A stretch of 64,000 bases of DNA from Planococcus sp. APC 4015 (GCA_030407505.1 JASDDH010000003.1:124001-188000); one strand, 5' to 3'. Shown: positions 1 through 9,682, numbered from the stretch's first letter. The notes: a model not told the origin generated them from the letters alone. Translations and numbers: made by a program.

Positions 1-221
1 CGCTGGTCGTCTACGCGATCGGCTACCAGACGGCGGACTACGACGTGAACGTGCAGGGCGACGAGCTCGCCCGCAAAGTCGATGTCTTCTCGGCTTACGC
101 CGTCAACGACTCCGTCACGGCGCAGTGCGTGGATCTGAACTCATGCCTCGGTCTGCGGTTCTTCGGACCCCTCCTCCAGCGCGAGTACGCCCAGTACGCC
201 GTCGATGTACCACTCCCGTGA
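1..221 (+). CDS. 3' end of an unidentified protein (partial)
   Basis: An open frame enters from the left edge (codons in phase with base 3) and stops with TGA at 219-221, giving about 72 C-terminal residues. The tail is hydrophilic with a short hydrophobic start (LVVYAIGYQTADYDV) and two cysteines seven residues apart (CVDLNSC), which may form a disulfide in an exported protein. I do not recognise a family from this fragment. The next gene begins about 100 bases later, so it need not be an operon partner. Confidence 0.6.
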   Translation, partial: LVVYAIGYQTADYDVNVQGDELARKVDVFSAYAVNDSVTAQCVDLNSCLGLRFFGPLLQREYAQYAVDVPLP

Positions 222-224
222 TCA

Positions 225-237
225 GGGCGGTTCGCCC
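225..237 (+). terminator. Small GC hairpin after the partial gene
   Basis: GGGCG-GTT-CGCCC lies three bases after the stop codon. It is short and has no T-run, so it is only a weak terminator candidate. Confidence 0.25.
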
Positions 238-328
238 GAGGCCTGGTCACTTCGCACAGTCGGGATCGCCTCGGCGCTCGGCATCCTGATATGACAGGCA
301 GCGCGTCCGTGCTGCCGAAAGGGGAATC

Positions 329-751
329 ATGAACACGGCCACCGCCGCCATCGAACCATCCATCATCGTGCTCTCGATTCTCGGGTCGATCGCCTCGTAC
401 GCGTTCTACGGGTTCGCGGTCTCCTCCATCTTCAAGAAGGCCGGGCTCGCGGTTTGGCCGGCGTGGGTGCCGGTCTTCAACGTGTGGCGTCTGCTGCAGC
501 TCGGTGGACAGAAGGGATGGTGGGTGCTGGTCGGGCTGATCCCGATCGTCGGAACCCTGGTCTATCTGGTCTTCTTGATCATGGCGGGCATCAACATCCA
601 GACCGGCTTCGGCAAGCCTGGGGTGTTCTATCTGCTCGCACTGCTCCTGACGCCGGCGTGGTACGGAATCCTGGCGTGGGATGGTTCACGGTGGAATCCC
701 CGGCATGTGCCCGTGGTCCCGGCATCCGGTCTGGCCTCATCGGTGTCCTGA
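329..751 (+). CDS. Small integral membrane protein, DUF5684-like
   Basis: 140 residues with three to four hydrophobic segments (about 12-35, 70-90 and 95-115). The order of motifs, a first helix, then KAGLAVWPAWVPVFNVW, then a WWVLVGLIPIVG helix and a G-rich third helix, resembles the small DUF5684-type membrane proteins of actinobacteria and other bacteria, whose role is unknown. AAGGGG sits just before the ATG. The stop overlaps the next start (ATGA at 751), so the two genes are probably co-translated. The DUF5684 label is from memory of the family pattern and was not searched. Confidence 0.8.
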   Translation: MNTATAAIEPSIIVLSILGSIASYAFYGFAVSSIFKKAGLAVWPAWVPVFNVWRLLQLGGQKGWWVLVGLIPIVGTLVYLVFLIMAGINIQTGFGKPGVFYLLALLLTPAWYGILAWDGSRWNPRHVPVVPASGLASSVS

Positions 752-1335
752 TGACTGCCGCCGCGGTACTTCTTCTCGTGGGGACGGGCATCACCCTCGT
801 GAGCCTGATCGTGGTTCATCTGCTGCCCACCGGGTTGAATCCGCTGCGGGATCCGGTCAGCCAGTACGGCATCACCCGGTATCGGGGCTGGTACTGGTCC
901 GCCGCGGCGGGAGCCGCGCTGGCCGGCGTCGGCGGTGCCGTCTTCTTCGCACCCACCTCGTCCACCATCGCGATCGTGACGGTCGTGCTGCTGGTGATGT
1001 TCGCCGTGGCCCGTGCACTGATCGGGTTCTTTCCGATGGATGCGCCGGAGCGTGCCGCGACCCGCGCGGGCCGACTGCACAACCTCCTCGCCACGGCCGC
1101 CTTCGCGTCTGTCACGGCAGCCGCCTTCACCGGCGCCGGCGCACTCCGCGACGCCGGGTTTGCGGACGCGTCGGTGTGGTCGACGGTCTGCGGCGCGATC
1201 ATGGCGCTCGGTACCGTCGGGCTGATCCTCGCGACCCGCGCGGGACTGAGAGCGTTCTTCGGTCTGGCAGAGCGCCTGATCTACGTCGGCTTCCTCGCCT
1301 GGTTCGTACTCCTCGCAGTGCTTGCGCTGTCCTGA
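751..1335 (+). CDS. DUF998 family membrane protein
   Basis: 194 residues from the ATG that overlaps the preceding stop. A longer frame exists upstream, but it would run through the preceding gene, so this start is preferred. Six hydrophobic helices can be seen. The segment NPLRDPVSQYGI after helix 1 and the FPMD tetrapeptide after helix 3 are typical of DUF998 proteins, a widespread family of six-helix membrane proteins of unknown function. Forms a two-gene membrane-protein unit with the upstream gene. Confidence 0.82.
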   Translation: MTAAAVLLLVGTGITLVSLIVVHLLPTGLNPLRDPVSQYGITRYRGWYWSAAAGAALAGVGGAVFFAPTSSTIAIVTVVLLVMFAVARALIGFFPMDAPERAATRAGRLHNLLATAAFASVTAAAFTGAGALRDAGFADASVWSTVCGAIMALGTVGLILATRAGLRAFFGLAERLIYVGFLAWFVLLAVLALS

Positions 1336-1401
1336 GAAGTCGAAACTCCACCGCGTCGCCTCGAACGGCCATCCGACGGTCGCGTGGTGTGCGAGCGCCT
1401 C

Positions 1402-2610
1402 TCAGCTCGCCCGAGCGAGTCGATCGTCGACCCAGTCGAAGATCCGCTGCGCGGCGAGGCCACGCGCCATCGGCTCGCAATGGCCGTCTGCGCCTTCTTC
1501 TGCGGTGAAACGCACGACGGTGGAGACGGAGGCAGTGAGCGCCGCGAGCGCCTCCGACTGCCCCGGCCAGAACTGCTCGTGATCGGGACTCGTGATCATG
1601 AGCGGCGTCGTGATTCTCGAGGCGACGTCCCGCAGGTCGTAGGTGCGCACGGCGGTCACCGTGTCGGCGTAGCCCGTGGTTCCATACGGGCGCGCGCGGA
1701 AACGCCATGTCTGCGCCGCACCGGGGGAGACCTTCATCCCCAGCGCCATGTCACGGTCGAACGCATCGCGGTGGCCGTCGTCCAGCATCGTGAGGAGCGA
1801 CTTCGGGACGTGCGACGTCCAGGATGCCGAGACGTCGACGATGCCGGGGTCGGTGACCGCTGCGGCGAAGCGGTGCTCGAAGGCGAGCGCGCGTGCGACC
1901 CAATAGCCGCCCTGACTGATTCCGTAGAGCGCGATGCGGGTCGGATCGACCCCCTGCATCCGGCTGACGAAGTCGTACACCGGCGTCAGGACGTTCTCCC
2001 AGTCGGGGCGGAACGTGACGTTGCGCTCGTACAGCTGGGAGAGCTGGCCCGGGCCATCGAACACGAGCACGTTGTACCCGCGGCGGAGCGCTGCCGCGAT
2101 GCAGCTCGCCCACAGCGAGGCGAGCGACCCGTCACTGCCGTTGACCGTGACGAGCGTCTGTCCGCTGCCTCCGTCGGATGCCGCGGGGCGGAAGAAGTAC
2201 CCCGGCATCGAGCTGAGGGCGTACGGGATGTCGACATGCTCCACGCGGGCGGGCGCTCCGGCGACGAACTGTTCCCATGCGGCGCGCTGCTGCGAGAAGA
2301 GCCCGCGCAGGTCGGCTGTGTCGGCGTCGGCTGCGGTGGCGTTGACGGCGACGCCGAAGTAGGTGCTCGCCCGCAGCGCGGCGTACGCGGCGCTCACCCG
2401 GTGGCCACGGGAGGCGGCGTCGGCGGCGATCTGCGCCGTACGTTCGGCCAGGTGGCGCCATGCGGCGAGCCACTCGTCGTGGCTGCGGACCGAGGCCGTG
2501 GCGGCGAGGACTTCTCCCGGGTCGGCGGCGCCTTCGACGGCGGCTCCGATGACCGTGCGGATCACGAAATCGTGATCCGCGTTCGAGGAGAAACGCGTGG
2601 TGTCGGTCAT
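1402..2610 (-). CDS. Alpha/beta hydrolase, FrsA / dihydropseudooxynicotine-hydrolase type
   Basis: 402 residues. An N-terminal helical cap of about 130 residues is followed by an alpha/beta-hydrolase fold. The nucleophile elbow is GISQGG in the segment IALYGISQGGYW, and the NGSDGS turn earlier matches the oxyanion loop of the family. A late DPGIV strand and the ITSPDHEQFWPGQ region supply the likely Asp, and a His near HCEP is the catalytic candidate. This arrangement fits the group containing FrsA and 2,6-dihydropseudooxynicotine hydrolase, which act on C-C or ester bonds; the substrate cannot be read from sequence. No signal peptide, so cytoplasmic. Divergent from the regulator at 2766, with which it shares a 155-base promoter region. 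Confidence 0.8.
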   Translation of the reverse strand: MTDTTRFSSNADHDFVIRTVIGAAVEGAADPGEVLAATASVRSHDEWLAAWRHLAERTAQIAADAASRGHRVSAAYAALRASTYFGVAVNATAADADTADLRGLFSQQRAAWEQFVAGAPARVEHVDIPYALSSMPGYFFRPAASDGGSGQTLVTVNGSDGSLASLWASCIAAALRRGYNVLVFDGPGQLSQLYERNVTFRPDWENVLTPVYDFVSRMQGVDPTRIALYGISQGGYWVARALAFEHRFAAAVTDPGIVDVSASWTSHVPKSLLTMLDDGHRDAFDRDMALGMKVSPGAAQTWRFRARPYGTTGYADTVTAVRTYDLRDVASRITTPLMITSPDHEQFWPGQSEALAALTASVSTVVRFTAEEGADGHCEPMARGLAAQRIFDWVDDRLARAS

Positions 2611-2765
2611 GGTCTCACCCTCTCGGCGGTGGGCGGTGCGGGTGTCGTCCAGCGTGGTCGCACCGCGCGGCGCGGGGACTGTTCGAAGCGACCAGTTCTC
2701 TTCCGGCGTCTGCGACCGAGGCCAGTATGCTCTGACCCACGTGGTCGAGGTTTCGAGGAGTCCGA

Positions 2766-5402
2766 TTGTCCTGGCCGGCAGAGATCGAGTCGAAGATCGA
2801 CGAAGCGATGCGCCGCGTCGACGCGGGCCGACCGACGGTGCTCAATGTGCAGGGACACGGCGGGTTCGGCAAGACGCGCCTCGCGCGCGAGGTGGCACGC
2901 CGCTTCGCACCGTCCCAGGTGCTCCGCGCGACCGCGTACGAAGAGACGCAGAGCGATCCCTTCGACCTGCTCGCCCAGCTGGGCGTTCCTCAGGACGACG
3001 GCAAGACGAATCCTCTGCGAGCGGCGCAGGCTCTCGGCGCGCTCATCGACGGATTGCAGCCCGGCGGAACGGTCGTCCTCGTCATCGACGACCTGCAGTG
3101 GGCCGACGCCGAGTCCCTCGATGCCATCGGCGTGCTCCTGGAGCGCATGGCCGGTGACCGGCTCCTCGTCATCGCCGCGCATCGTCCCGTGGGCCCCCGG
3201 CATGAGCGGTGGCGTGCGAACCTCGAGGGCGCTCCTGACGTCGTTCATGTCGTGCTCGACGGTCTCGACGACGATGCCGCGCATCGAATGATCCAGGATG
3301 CTGCGCCCGACGCGCCGCGCTCCCTCGCCGTGCGACTGCGCGAGCACACCGGCGGCAGCCCGCTCTTCCTGCGATCACTGCTGCACGAGCACTCGGTGGA
3401 TCAGCTGCAGGCGCTCGCGCGCGCCGACGACCTGCCCGCGACCACAGAGCTCGCCGCCACCATGGGGGAGCGGATCTCGCAGATGGATGCCGCGGTCGTC
3501 GCGACGCTCAGCGCGGTCGCGGTCCTCGGCGATCGTGGAGGCGACCCGTTCACGATCCGCGCGGTCGCGGGTGTGGATGACGTGGATTCGGCGCTGAAGA
3601 TGCTGAGCGCCGACCGGCTCGTCATCACCGACGGGCACGGGCAGACGGCGAATCACCGCATCTTCCACGGGATCGTGCGAGCAGCTGTGTACGACGTCAT
3701 CCCGCACACGACTCGCGACCGGATGCACGGGGCAGCCGCGGCGCGGATGGCGGATGCGCGAGACCGACTGCGTCACCGCATCGCCGCAGCACGCCGCACG
3801 GACGACGGGTTGGCGGTCGACCTCGATGTGTTCGCGGACGAACTGCACGACCGCGGACGGTTCCGCGAGGCGGCGCTGTTCCGAAGAAGGGCGGCTCGCC
3901 TGAGCTCGGACACCGCTGACGCCTCCCGCCGGCGACTCGACGCCGATTTCGAAGCGATCATCGCCCTCGACCTCGAGGAGCTGTCGATCGACCAGGACGC
4001 CGTCGCCCTCGACCCCTATGAGAGGACGATCGTCGGCTCGAAGCTGGCTGCCGAACTGCGCTGGGTCGCTGCGGCGAGGATGCTGTCGCACATCAGCGAT
4101 GACGACCTCGCGGCGCTGACTCCGCTCGCGCAGTACCGCACGCGGGTGCTTCGTGCGCTGTCGTTCGTCGCGTCCGGAGGCTCTCCGCACGACGCTCTGC
4201 GGGATCTCGAATCGGCCGGCCGGAGTCCGGTCATCGACCCGGCGCTCCAGGGATACGTGACTTTCGCCGCCGGTCAAGCCGGGTTCCTCACCGTCCCGGT
4301 CGATCAGGGCATGCCGGTCGTGGACCGGCTCGCGGCCGACCGGGCGCAGCTCGCCGCGACCCCCGAGGGCGTCTTCGAACTCGCCTGGCGAGGTTCGATC
4401 ATGTCGTTGTCGGGGCTACCCGTCGAGGCGATCGGCGACCTCACCCTGGTGATCGAACGTTTCGATGAGGGTCTCGTCGACATCGGAGGCGGGACGTTCC
4501 ACGCGTTGCAGGCGTTCGCGCATTTCCTCAACGGTCAGTGGGCGCGGGCATCCATTCTGCTCGACCTCGCTCGAACGGGCAGGTTGAAGGAGACCGCGGC
4601 CATCACGATCTCGATGCTGCCGCTCGAGGGAGTGATCAGCGCCGATGCGGATCGCTGGCGCAATGCGAGGGCGATCGGTCGACGCGCACGCCTGGATGCG
4701 CCGCAGCCTGTGGCCGTCCAGTCAGGGGACATCGCCGAGGTCTTCGCCCTGTTCTTCATCGGCGACGAGGCCGAGAAGCGCACCTGGCTCGCCGCGCGCG
4801 TCGTCGATTTCGGAGCGCCGCACCTGTGGATCGACATGCAGGTGCCGTACTGCTGGTATCTCGCGCAGGGGTTGGCTGCGGACTGGGCGGGACGTGCCGC
4901 AGACGTCCCGCGCTGGGCGTCGATGCTGCGCACGGCGGACGCCCCGCCGTGGGGTGACGACGTCGCCGATTGGCTCGAGGCGCGCGCCGATCGTTCTCCG
5001 GCGGGTGCGAAGGCTCTCGCCGAGATCGCTCAGCGGGGCCTGCCGATGCTTCCCACGGTGGATGCGATGCGTCGCGTGGATGCAGCGCAGCGGGCGCCGG
5101 CATCCGTCGTCCTGCGCTCCGAAGCGTCGGCCGCTCTTCACAGCATCGGCGCGGACCGGCTCGCTGCTCGGCTGCTCCCCGAGGCGCACGCATCGGAGAG
5201 CGGGTCGAGGCCCTGGATGGCGGACCTTTCCGAGCGCGAACGGGAGGTGGCGGCGCTCGTCCTCGAGGGACTGAGCTACGCGCAGATCGCGAAGGAGCTC
5301 TTCATCACGCGGTCGACCGTCGCGTTCCACCTGTCCCGCATCTACGCGAAGACCGGTACGACGTCGCGCCACGAGTTCGTCGAGGCGGTGCGTCGCAGTT
5401 GA
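2766..5402 (+). CDS. Large ATP-binding LuxR-family regulator (LAL/MalT-like)
   Basis: 878 residues from a TTG start; GAGGAG at 2755-2760 places the start there. Walker A is GHGGFGKT (30-37) and Walker B is VLVIDDLQWAD (about 104-114). A long helical middle region resembles the tetratricopeptide-like sensor of STAND ATPases. The last 58 residues are a LuxR/GerE helix-turn-helix (LSEREREVAALVLEGLSYAQIAKEL). Such LAL regulators bind an inducer and ATP and activate transcription. The GH13 alpha-glucosidase begins 24 bases downstream, and the maltose regulator MalT belongs to the same class, so control of alpha-glucoside use is a reasonable inference. It could instead control the divergent hydrolase. 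Confidence 0.88.
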   Translation: MSWPAEIESKIDEAMRRVDAGRPTVLNVQGHGGFGKTRLAREVARRFAPSQVLRATAYEETQSDPFDLLAQLGVPQDDGKTNPLRAAQALGALIDGLQPGGTVVLVIDDLQWADAESLDAIGVLLERMAGDRLLVIAAHRPVGPRHERWRANLEGAPDVVHVVLDGLDDDAAHRMIQDAAPDAPRSLAVRLREHTGGSPLFLRSLLHEHSVDQLQALARADDLPATTELAATMGERISQMDAAVVATLSAVAVLGDRGGDPFTIRAVAGVDDVDSALKMLSADRLVITDGHGQTANHRIFHGIVRAAVYDVIPHTTRDRMHGAAAARMADARDRLRHRIAAARRTDDGLAVDLDVFADELHDRGRFREAALFRRRAARLSSDTADASRRRLDADFEAIIALDLEELSIDQDAVALDPYERTIVGSKLAAELRWVAAARMLSHISDDDLAALTPLAQYRTRVLRALSFVASGGSPHDALRDLESAGRSPVIDPALQGYVTFAAGQAGFLTVPVDQGMPVVDRLAADRAQLAATPEGVFELAWRGSIMSLSGLPVEAIGDLTLVIERFDEGLVDIGGGTFHALQAFAHFLNGQWARASILLDLARTGRLKETAAITISMLPLEGVISADADRWRNARAIGRRARLDAPQPVAVQSGDIAEVFALFFIGDEAEKRTWLAARVVDFGAPHLWIDMQVPYCWYLAQGLAADWAGRAADVPRWASMLRTADAPPWGDDVADWLEARADRSPAGAKALAEIAQRGLPMLPTVDAMRRVDAAQRAPASVVLRSEASAALHSIGADRLAARLLPEAHASESGSRPWMADLSEREREVAALVLEGLSYAQIAKELFITRSTVAFHLSRIYAKTGTTSRHEFVEAVRRS

Positions 5403-5426
5403 GACGACTGCGACAGGAGTGAAGGG

Positions 5427-7148
5427 ATGAAGGCAATGAACGATCCCCGACAGGACCGACTCGCTTCGCAGGCGAGGCCCTGGTGGAAGTCGGCGGTGGT
5501 CTACCAGATCTACCCGCGCAGCTTCGCGGACTCGAATGGCGACGGGGTCGGCGACCTGCGAGGCGTCATCGACCATCTCGATCACATCGCCGATCTCGGC
5601 ATAGACGTGATCTGGCTGTCGCCGGTGTACCGGTCCCCGCACGATGACAACGGCTACGACATCTCGGACTATCGCGACATCGATCCCATCTTCGGCACGC
5701 TCGCTGACATGGACGAACTGATCGACCGGGTCCACTCGCTCGGTATGCGGCTCATCATGGACCTCGTGGTCAACCACACGTCCGACGAGCACGCCTGGTT
5801 CATCGAGTCCCGCAGCGATCGGACGAACGACAAAGCCGACTGGTACATCTGGCGCGACGCTGCGGACGGCGCGGTGGGCGGCACGCCCGGCGCGGAACCC
5901 AACAACTGGGGATCGTTCTTCTCGGGGTCGGCGTGGGAGTGGGAGCCCGCTCGCGGCCAGTACTACCTGCATCTGTTCTCCCAGAAGCAGCCCGATCTGA
6001 ACTGGGAGAGCCCTGATCTGCGGGCGGCCGTCTTCGAGATGATGCGGTGGTGGCTCGCCCGCGGCGTCGACGGATTCCGCATGGACGTCATCAACTTCAT
6101 CTCGAAGGATCCGGCCCTGCCCGATGGTGAGATCACCGCCACCGGGTACGGCGACGGCATGCCCTTCTTCGTCCATGGGCCTCGCGTGCTCGAGTTCCTC
6201 GCCGAGATGAAGGCGGAGGTCTTCGGCGACCGCCATCGCGACTACCTCACGGTGGGGGAGATGCCCGGCGTGACCCCCGAGCAGGCCCGCCGCTTCACAG
6301 ACGACCAGAGCGGGTCCTTGAACATGGTGTTCCAGTTCGAGCACATGGAGCTCGACCAGGGAACGGGCAAGTGGGATGTGCGCCCCGCGCCGCTCACGAG
6401 CCTGAAGCAGTCGCTCGGCGGCTGGCAGGACGCGCTGGCCTCAACGGGGTGGAACAGCCTCTACTGGAACAATCACGACCAGCCTCGCGCCGTGAGTCGT
6501 TTCGGCGACGACGGCGAGAACTGGCGAGGAGCAGCCACCGCGCTCGCGACGGTGCTGCACCTGCACCGGGGAACGCCGTACGTCTATCAGGGTGAAGAGC
6601 TCGGCATGACGAACGTCGCCTTCACCGACATCGCCGACTTCCGCGACATCGAGTCCCTCAACTACTTCTCGGATGCCGTCTCCCGACGGGGACTCCCGGA
6701 AGACGGTGTGCTGGGGGTGCTGCGTCACATGGGCCGCGACAACGCACGCACGCCCATGCAGTGGGACGACACCGCCCACGGCGGATTCACCACGGGCGAG
6801 CCGTGGATCGGCACGAACCCGAACCACTCATGGCTGAACGCCGAGGCTCAGCGTGACGATCCCGCATCCGTCTTCTCCTTCTACCGCGCGCTCATCGCCC
6901 TGCGTCACGACGACCCGATCGTCGTCGACGGAGACTTCACGATGCTCGAGGAGACCAGCGAACAGATCTACGCGTTCCGTCGCAGCCTGTCCGGGGTCGG
7001 CAGCCTGACGGTGCTCGCGAACCTCAGTGGCGAGCCGGCGGACCCGGAAACGGACATGACGGATGCCGGGCCTCTCGTCCTCACGAACGTCGATCCGGCG
7101 AACCCGGGGATTCTCGGACCGTGGGAGGTTCGCGTCCACCGGTGCTGA
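5427..7148 (+). CDS. GH13 alpha-glucosidase (oligo-1,6-glucosidase type)
   Basis: 573 residues, the usual length for GH13 oligo-1,6-glucosidases/alpha-glucosidases. The (beta/alpha)8 barrel motifs are present: DLVVNHTSDEH (112-122), GFRMDVINF with nucleophile Asp220, LTVGEM with acid/base Glu278, and NNHDQPR with His350-Asp351. It would hydrolyse terminal alpha-1,4 or alpha-1,6 glucosyl bonds of short maltosides, isomaltosides or sucrose. No signal peptide, so the substrate must be imported. AGGAG precedes the start; an alternative ATG lies three codons on. Follows the LAL regulator closely and ends at a strong bidirectional hairpin. Confidence 0.9.
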   Translation: MKAMNDPRQDRLASQARPWWKSAVVYQIYPRSFADSNGDGVGDLRGVIDHLDHIADLGIDVIWLSPVYRSPHDDNGYDISDYRDIDPIFGTLADMDELIDRVHSLGMRLIMDLVVNHTSDEHAWFIESRSDRTNDKADWYIWRDAADGAVGGTPGAEPNNWGSFFSGSAWEWEPARGQYYLHLFSQKQPDLNWESPDLRAAVFEMMRWWLARGVDGFRMDVINFISKDPALPDGEITATGYGDGMPFFVHGPRVLEFLAEMKAEVFGDRHRDYLTVGEMPGVTPEQARRFTDDQSGSLNMVFQFEHMELDQGTGKWDVRPAPLTSLKQSLGGWQDALASTGWNSLYWNNHDQPRAVSRFGDDGENWRGAATALATVLHLHRGTPYVYQGEELGMTNVAFTDIADFRDIESLNYFSDAVSRRGLPEDGVLGVLRHMGRDNARTPMQWDDTAHGGFTTGEPWIGTNPNHSWLNAEAQRDDPASVFSFYRALIALRHDDPIVVDGDFTMLEETSEQIYAFRRSLSGVGSLTVLANLSGEPADPETDMTDAGPLVLTNVDPANPGILGPWEVRVHRC

Positions 7149-7173
7149 AGACCAATCCGGGTGCGTGAACAGG

Positions 7174-7208
7174 GGGAGCGCCTCAGCCGTGGCGGCGGAG
7201 GCGCTCCC
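7174..7208. terminator. Bidirectional terminator hairpin
   Basis: GGGAGCGCCTC (7174-7184) and GAGGCGCTCCC (7198-7208) form a perfect 11-bp stem with a 13-nt loop, between the convergent ends of the GH13 gene and the hydrolase gene. It has no strong T-run, as is common in high-GC genomes. Confidence 0.75.
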
Positions 7209-7219
7209 TCGAGGTCAGG

Positions 7220-9055
7220 TCAGTACGCGACGGTGAGTGTGTTCGACACCGAGATGATCGTCACGACCGCGGCATTGATGAACCCGCCGATGTACGGATT
7301 GCCCGTCACCCGGTAGATCTTGCGGGAGATGACAGCGGCGACCGCGAGGATCACGATGACCGGGAACAGCCAGATGCTGAAGATGCCACCGAACCCGGGG
7401 ATGGTCTCGCCCGTGATGAAGAACGTCGTGTACTGCGCGACCACGAGCACGATCGGAGCAAGCGCGTTGGCCAGGGCGAGCACCAGCGTGTTGAGCCATT
7501 CCTTCCCGCGGAGCGTGAATCGGTTGAAGCCGTTGATGGCCACGGAGTTCGCGAAGAAGTAGACGAGGAAGAACGGGACGTACAGCAAGGCGATCCACAG
7601 CTTGTCCGCCTCGAACGCCTTGACCGCGATGACCCAGAACCGGAAGTCGGTCTTGAAGAAGTAATCGAGCACGAAGACGATGCCGAACGCGGCGGCGACG
7701 ACGACCGCGCCGAGCCCGATCCCGTGGAAGAACCTCCTCCAGCCGGGCAGGACGCCCGCAGCCCGCAGGTCCACGCTGTTCTTCCTTCCGAACGCGAGGT
7801 ACGACACGGTCGTGATGATCAGCCCCGCGACTCCGTTGATCGCGGCCCAGGTGGCGATGAAGAAGACGGCGCCCTGGGTGAAGATCGTCGGCGTGACGTT
7901 GAAGGCGATGCCCTGCATGACGGGCTGCTGGCTCAGCCAGACGTAGCTCCATCCCGAGAACAGCGCCGAGACCACCAGGCCGCCCCAGAACCAGGCCAGA
8001 CCCTTGCGGCTCGTGGCCGCGAGCGTCGACGGCGTGGTGATCCGGAGCCCTGCGAACGCACGGGTGCCCAGGAGTGCGCGCGTGAAGGCGACGAGGAAGA
8101 TGCCGAAGCCGATCAACCCGAATGTCGTGGCGGTCTCCTTGACCTGCCAGACCTGGGTTCCCGCATCGATCGCATTCGGGGCGGGGAACACCCGCTCCCA
8201 GAACTCGATCTGGCTGGCCACGGTGGTCTTCGAGATCGTGCCCCACGGGTGCGTCTCGGCCGGGGTGTAGACGATCCGATCGGCGTCGCCCTGGGTGTAG
8301 AACTCGCCTTCCGTACGCTCATCGCCCTCGGACGGGTCCACGCCGAAGTTCAGGAACGACTGCGCATTGGGTGTCGTGATGTACTCGCGCGGCGGCGTGA
8401 GAGCCACACCCTCCGGGCTGTAGCTGCGGAAGAAGAACTCGTCGTACTGGTCGGCCACCAGACCCACGTCGCGAGTGCCGTAGATGTTCGTGTAGGCGCC
8501 CTCGCCGTCGACGTACACGGGGTCGTTGTCGACGAGGAAGACCGCGTCGATGAGCTGCTCGTCGGCCGCGTCGTCCAGAGCGACGGAGAAGTTCGCGGCG
8601 CGTGCTCCGTTCGAGTGTCCCGAGACCCCGATCTCGTCCGGGTTCACGTACGGCAGGGCGGCGACGAGTTTCACCACGTCGTACATGCCGGTGCCGCCCA
8701 GCTCGAGCTGATCGTTCACGAGCGGCGAGGAGTTGCCGTGGCCGTACATGTCGATCGAGACGACGACATAGCCTCGTCGTGCCAGCTCGACGTAGTTGGC
8801 ATCCTGCATCTCACGGTTGTTCCACCAGCCGTGCGAGACGACGATGGCGGGCGCCTTCGATTCAGCGGTCACCGAGTCGGGCTTGAACAGCAGCGCACTG
8901 ATCGTCTGGCCGGACGGGGTCTCCCATCGCATGTCCTTCACGGCGATGGTGCCGGCGCTCGTCTGCACCGCTGACGCGACGATCGCGGACAACAGCATCA
9001 GGACGAGCGACAGCGCCAGCCAGAACGGATTCCTTCTCAGGAATGTTGCTTTCAT
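7220..9055 (-). CDS. Membrane-anchored alpha/beta hydrolase with C-terminal multi-helix domain
   Basis: 611 residues. A hydrophobic helix at 11-30 is a signal anchor. Residues about 40-300 are an alpha/beta hydrolase of the dienelactone-hydrolase/prolyl-oligopeptidase type, with VVSHGWWNN oxyanion loop and nucleophile Ser148 in GVSGHSNG. Residues about 310-611 contain about eight hydrophobic helices. The catalytic part would sit outside the membrane if the N-terminal anchor is in-out. AAGGAG stands nine bases before the ATG. Proteins with this hydrolase plus polytopic tail occur in Firmicutes and actinobacteria as predicted acyl hydrolases, but their substrates are unknown. Convergent with the GH13 gene, with no obvious partner. 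Confidence 0.8.
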   Translation of the reverse strand: MKATFLRRNPFWLALSLVLMLLSAIVASAVQTSAGTIAVKDMRWETPSGQTISALLFKPDSVTAESKAPAIVVSHGWWNNREMQDANYVELARRGYVVVSIDMYGHGNSSPLVNDQLELGGTGMYDVVKLVAALPYVNPDEIGVSGHSNGARAANFSVALDDAADEQLIDAVFLVDNDPVYVDGEGAYTNIYGTRDVGLVADQYDEFFFRSYSPEGVALTPPREYITTPNAQSFLNFGVDPSEGDERTEGEFYTQGDADRIVYTPAETHPWGTISKTTVASQIEFWERVFPAPNAIDAGTQVWQVKETATTFGLIGFGIFLVAFTRALLGTRAFAGLRITTPSTLAATSRKGLAWFWGGLVVSALFSGWSYVWLSQQPVMQGIAFNVTPTIFTQGAVFFIATWAAINGVAGLIITTVSYLAFGRKNSVDLRAAGVLPGWRRFFHGIGLGAVVVAAAFGIVFVLDYFFKTDFRFWVIAVKAFEADKLWIALLYVPFFLVYFFANSVAINGFNRFTLRGKEWLNTLVLALANALAPIVLVVAQYTTFFITGETIPGFGGIFSIWLFPVIVILAVAAVISRKIYRVTGNPYIGGFINAAVVTIISVSNTLTVAY

Positions 9056-9682
9056 CGATCCCTACTCCTTCGTGTGGGTATCCAGGGGGTGAGCGCGGGT
9101 GCGCACGTATTCGACGTCGCCGTCGGTCCGGACTGCGGTGGCTGGGGCCGCTGTCCAGCCGTCGAGAGAACTGTTCTCGGCGGAGGGCGACATCGTCGGT
9201 GACATCGCCCCGCATCAGCGGGACGTCGCGTCGGCCTGAGCGTATTACCCCTCAGGTCGTCGCTGACCGTTCGCGCACCAAGACTGCACGAACGTGCAAG
9301 TTTCGGGAAGTGAGGCCGATCGGCTGCGTCGATGCACTACTGCGGGGCATCGGGACGCGCCGGTCAGCCTGTTGCGCCAACGTTTTTTCGCTGCCGTCGT
9401 GAGCGCGGGGGTGATCAGACGCTCGAGGCCTGCTCGCTTAGGGGACGTCCTGGCAGATCCGACGGACCGGACGGGAGCCTCGCTCTGAACGAACGTGCGA
9501 CGAGCAGAGGCCGACAGTGGGCACGCTCACGGCGTCACACATCGACAAGATCTGCGGGCCGCACGGGGGTCGCCCGCTTACCGCTCCGGCAGGGTGGGCA
9601 TGGCCGACGCTCCGGAGTGCGAGATGCCCGAGCAACGGCGCCCCCACGCTCGCATCGTCTCGGTGCGCGTCGACTGAGGCGC
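9056..9682. other. 627-base gap without a convincing gene
   Basis: Between the hydrolase start and the glycosyltransferase stop there is no reading frame with domain content on either strand; the short open frames look like GC-driven chance frames. It should hold the hydrolase promoter. The only clear elements are a palindrome at 9285-9298 and a T6 run at 9384-9389. A decayed gene cannot be excluded. Confidence 0.5.
9285..9298. promoter_or_regulatory. 14-bp palindrome, possible operator
   Basis: TGCACG-AA-CGTGCA is a perfect 6+6 inverted repeat about 230 bases upstream of the minus-strand hydrolase start. The length and symmetry fit a dimeric repressor site. No regulator gene adjoins it, so the role is open. 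Confidence 0.35.

Noticed and set aside
4722..6344. 540-codon open frame on the minus strand over the LAL regulator and GH13 gene
   Set aside because: Antisense shadow of two genes with clear domains. The translation is Arg/His/Asp-rich without any family motif.
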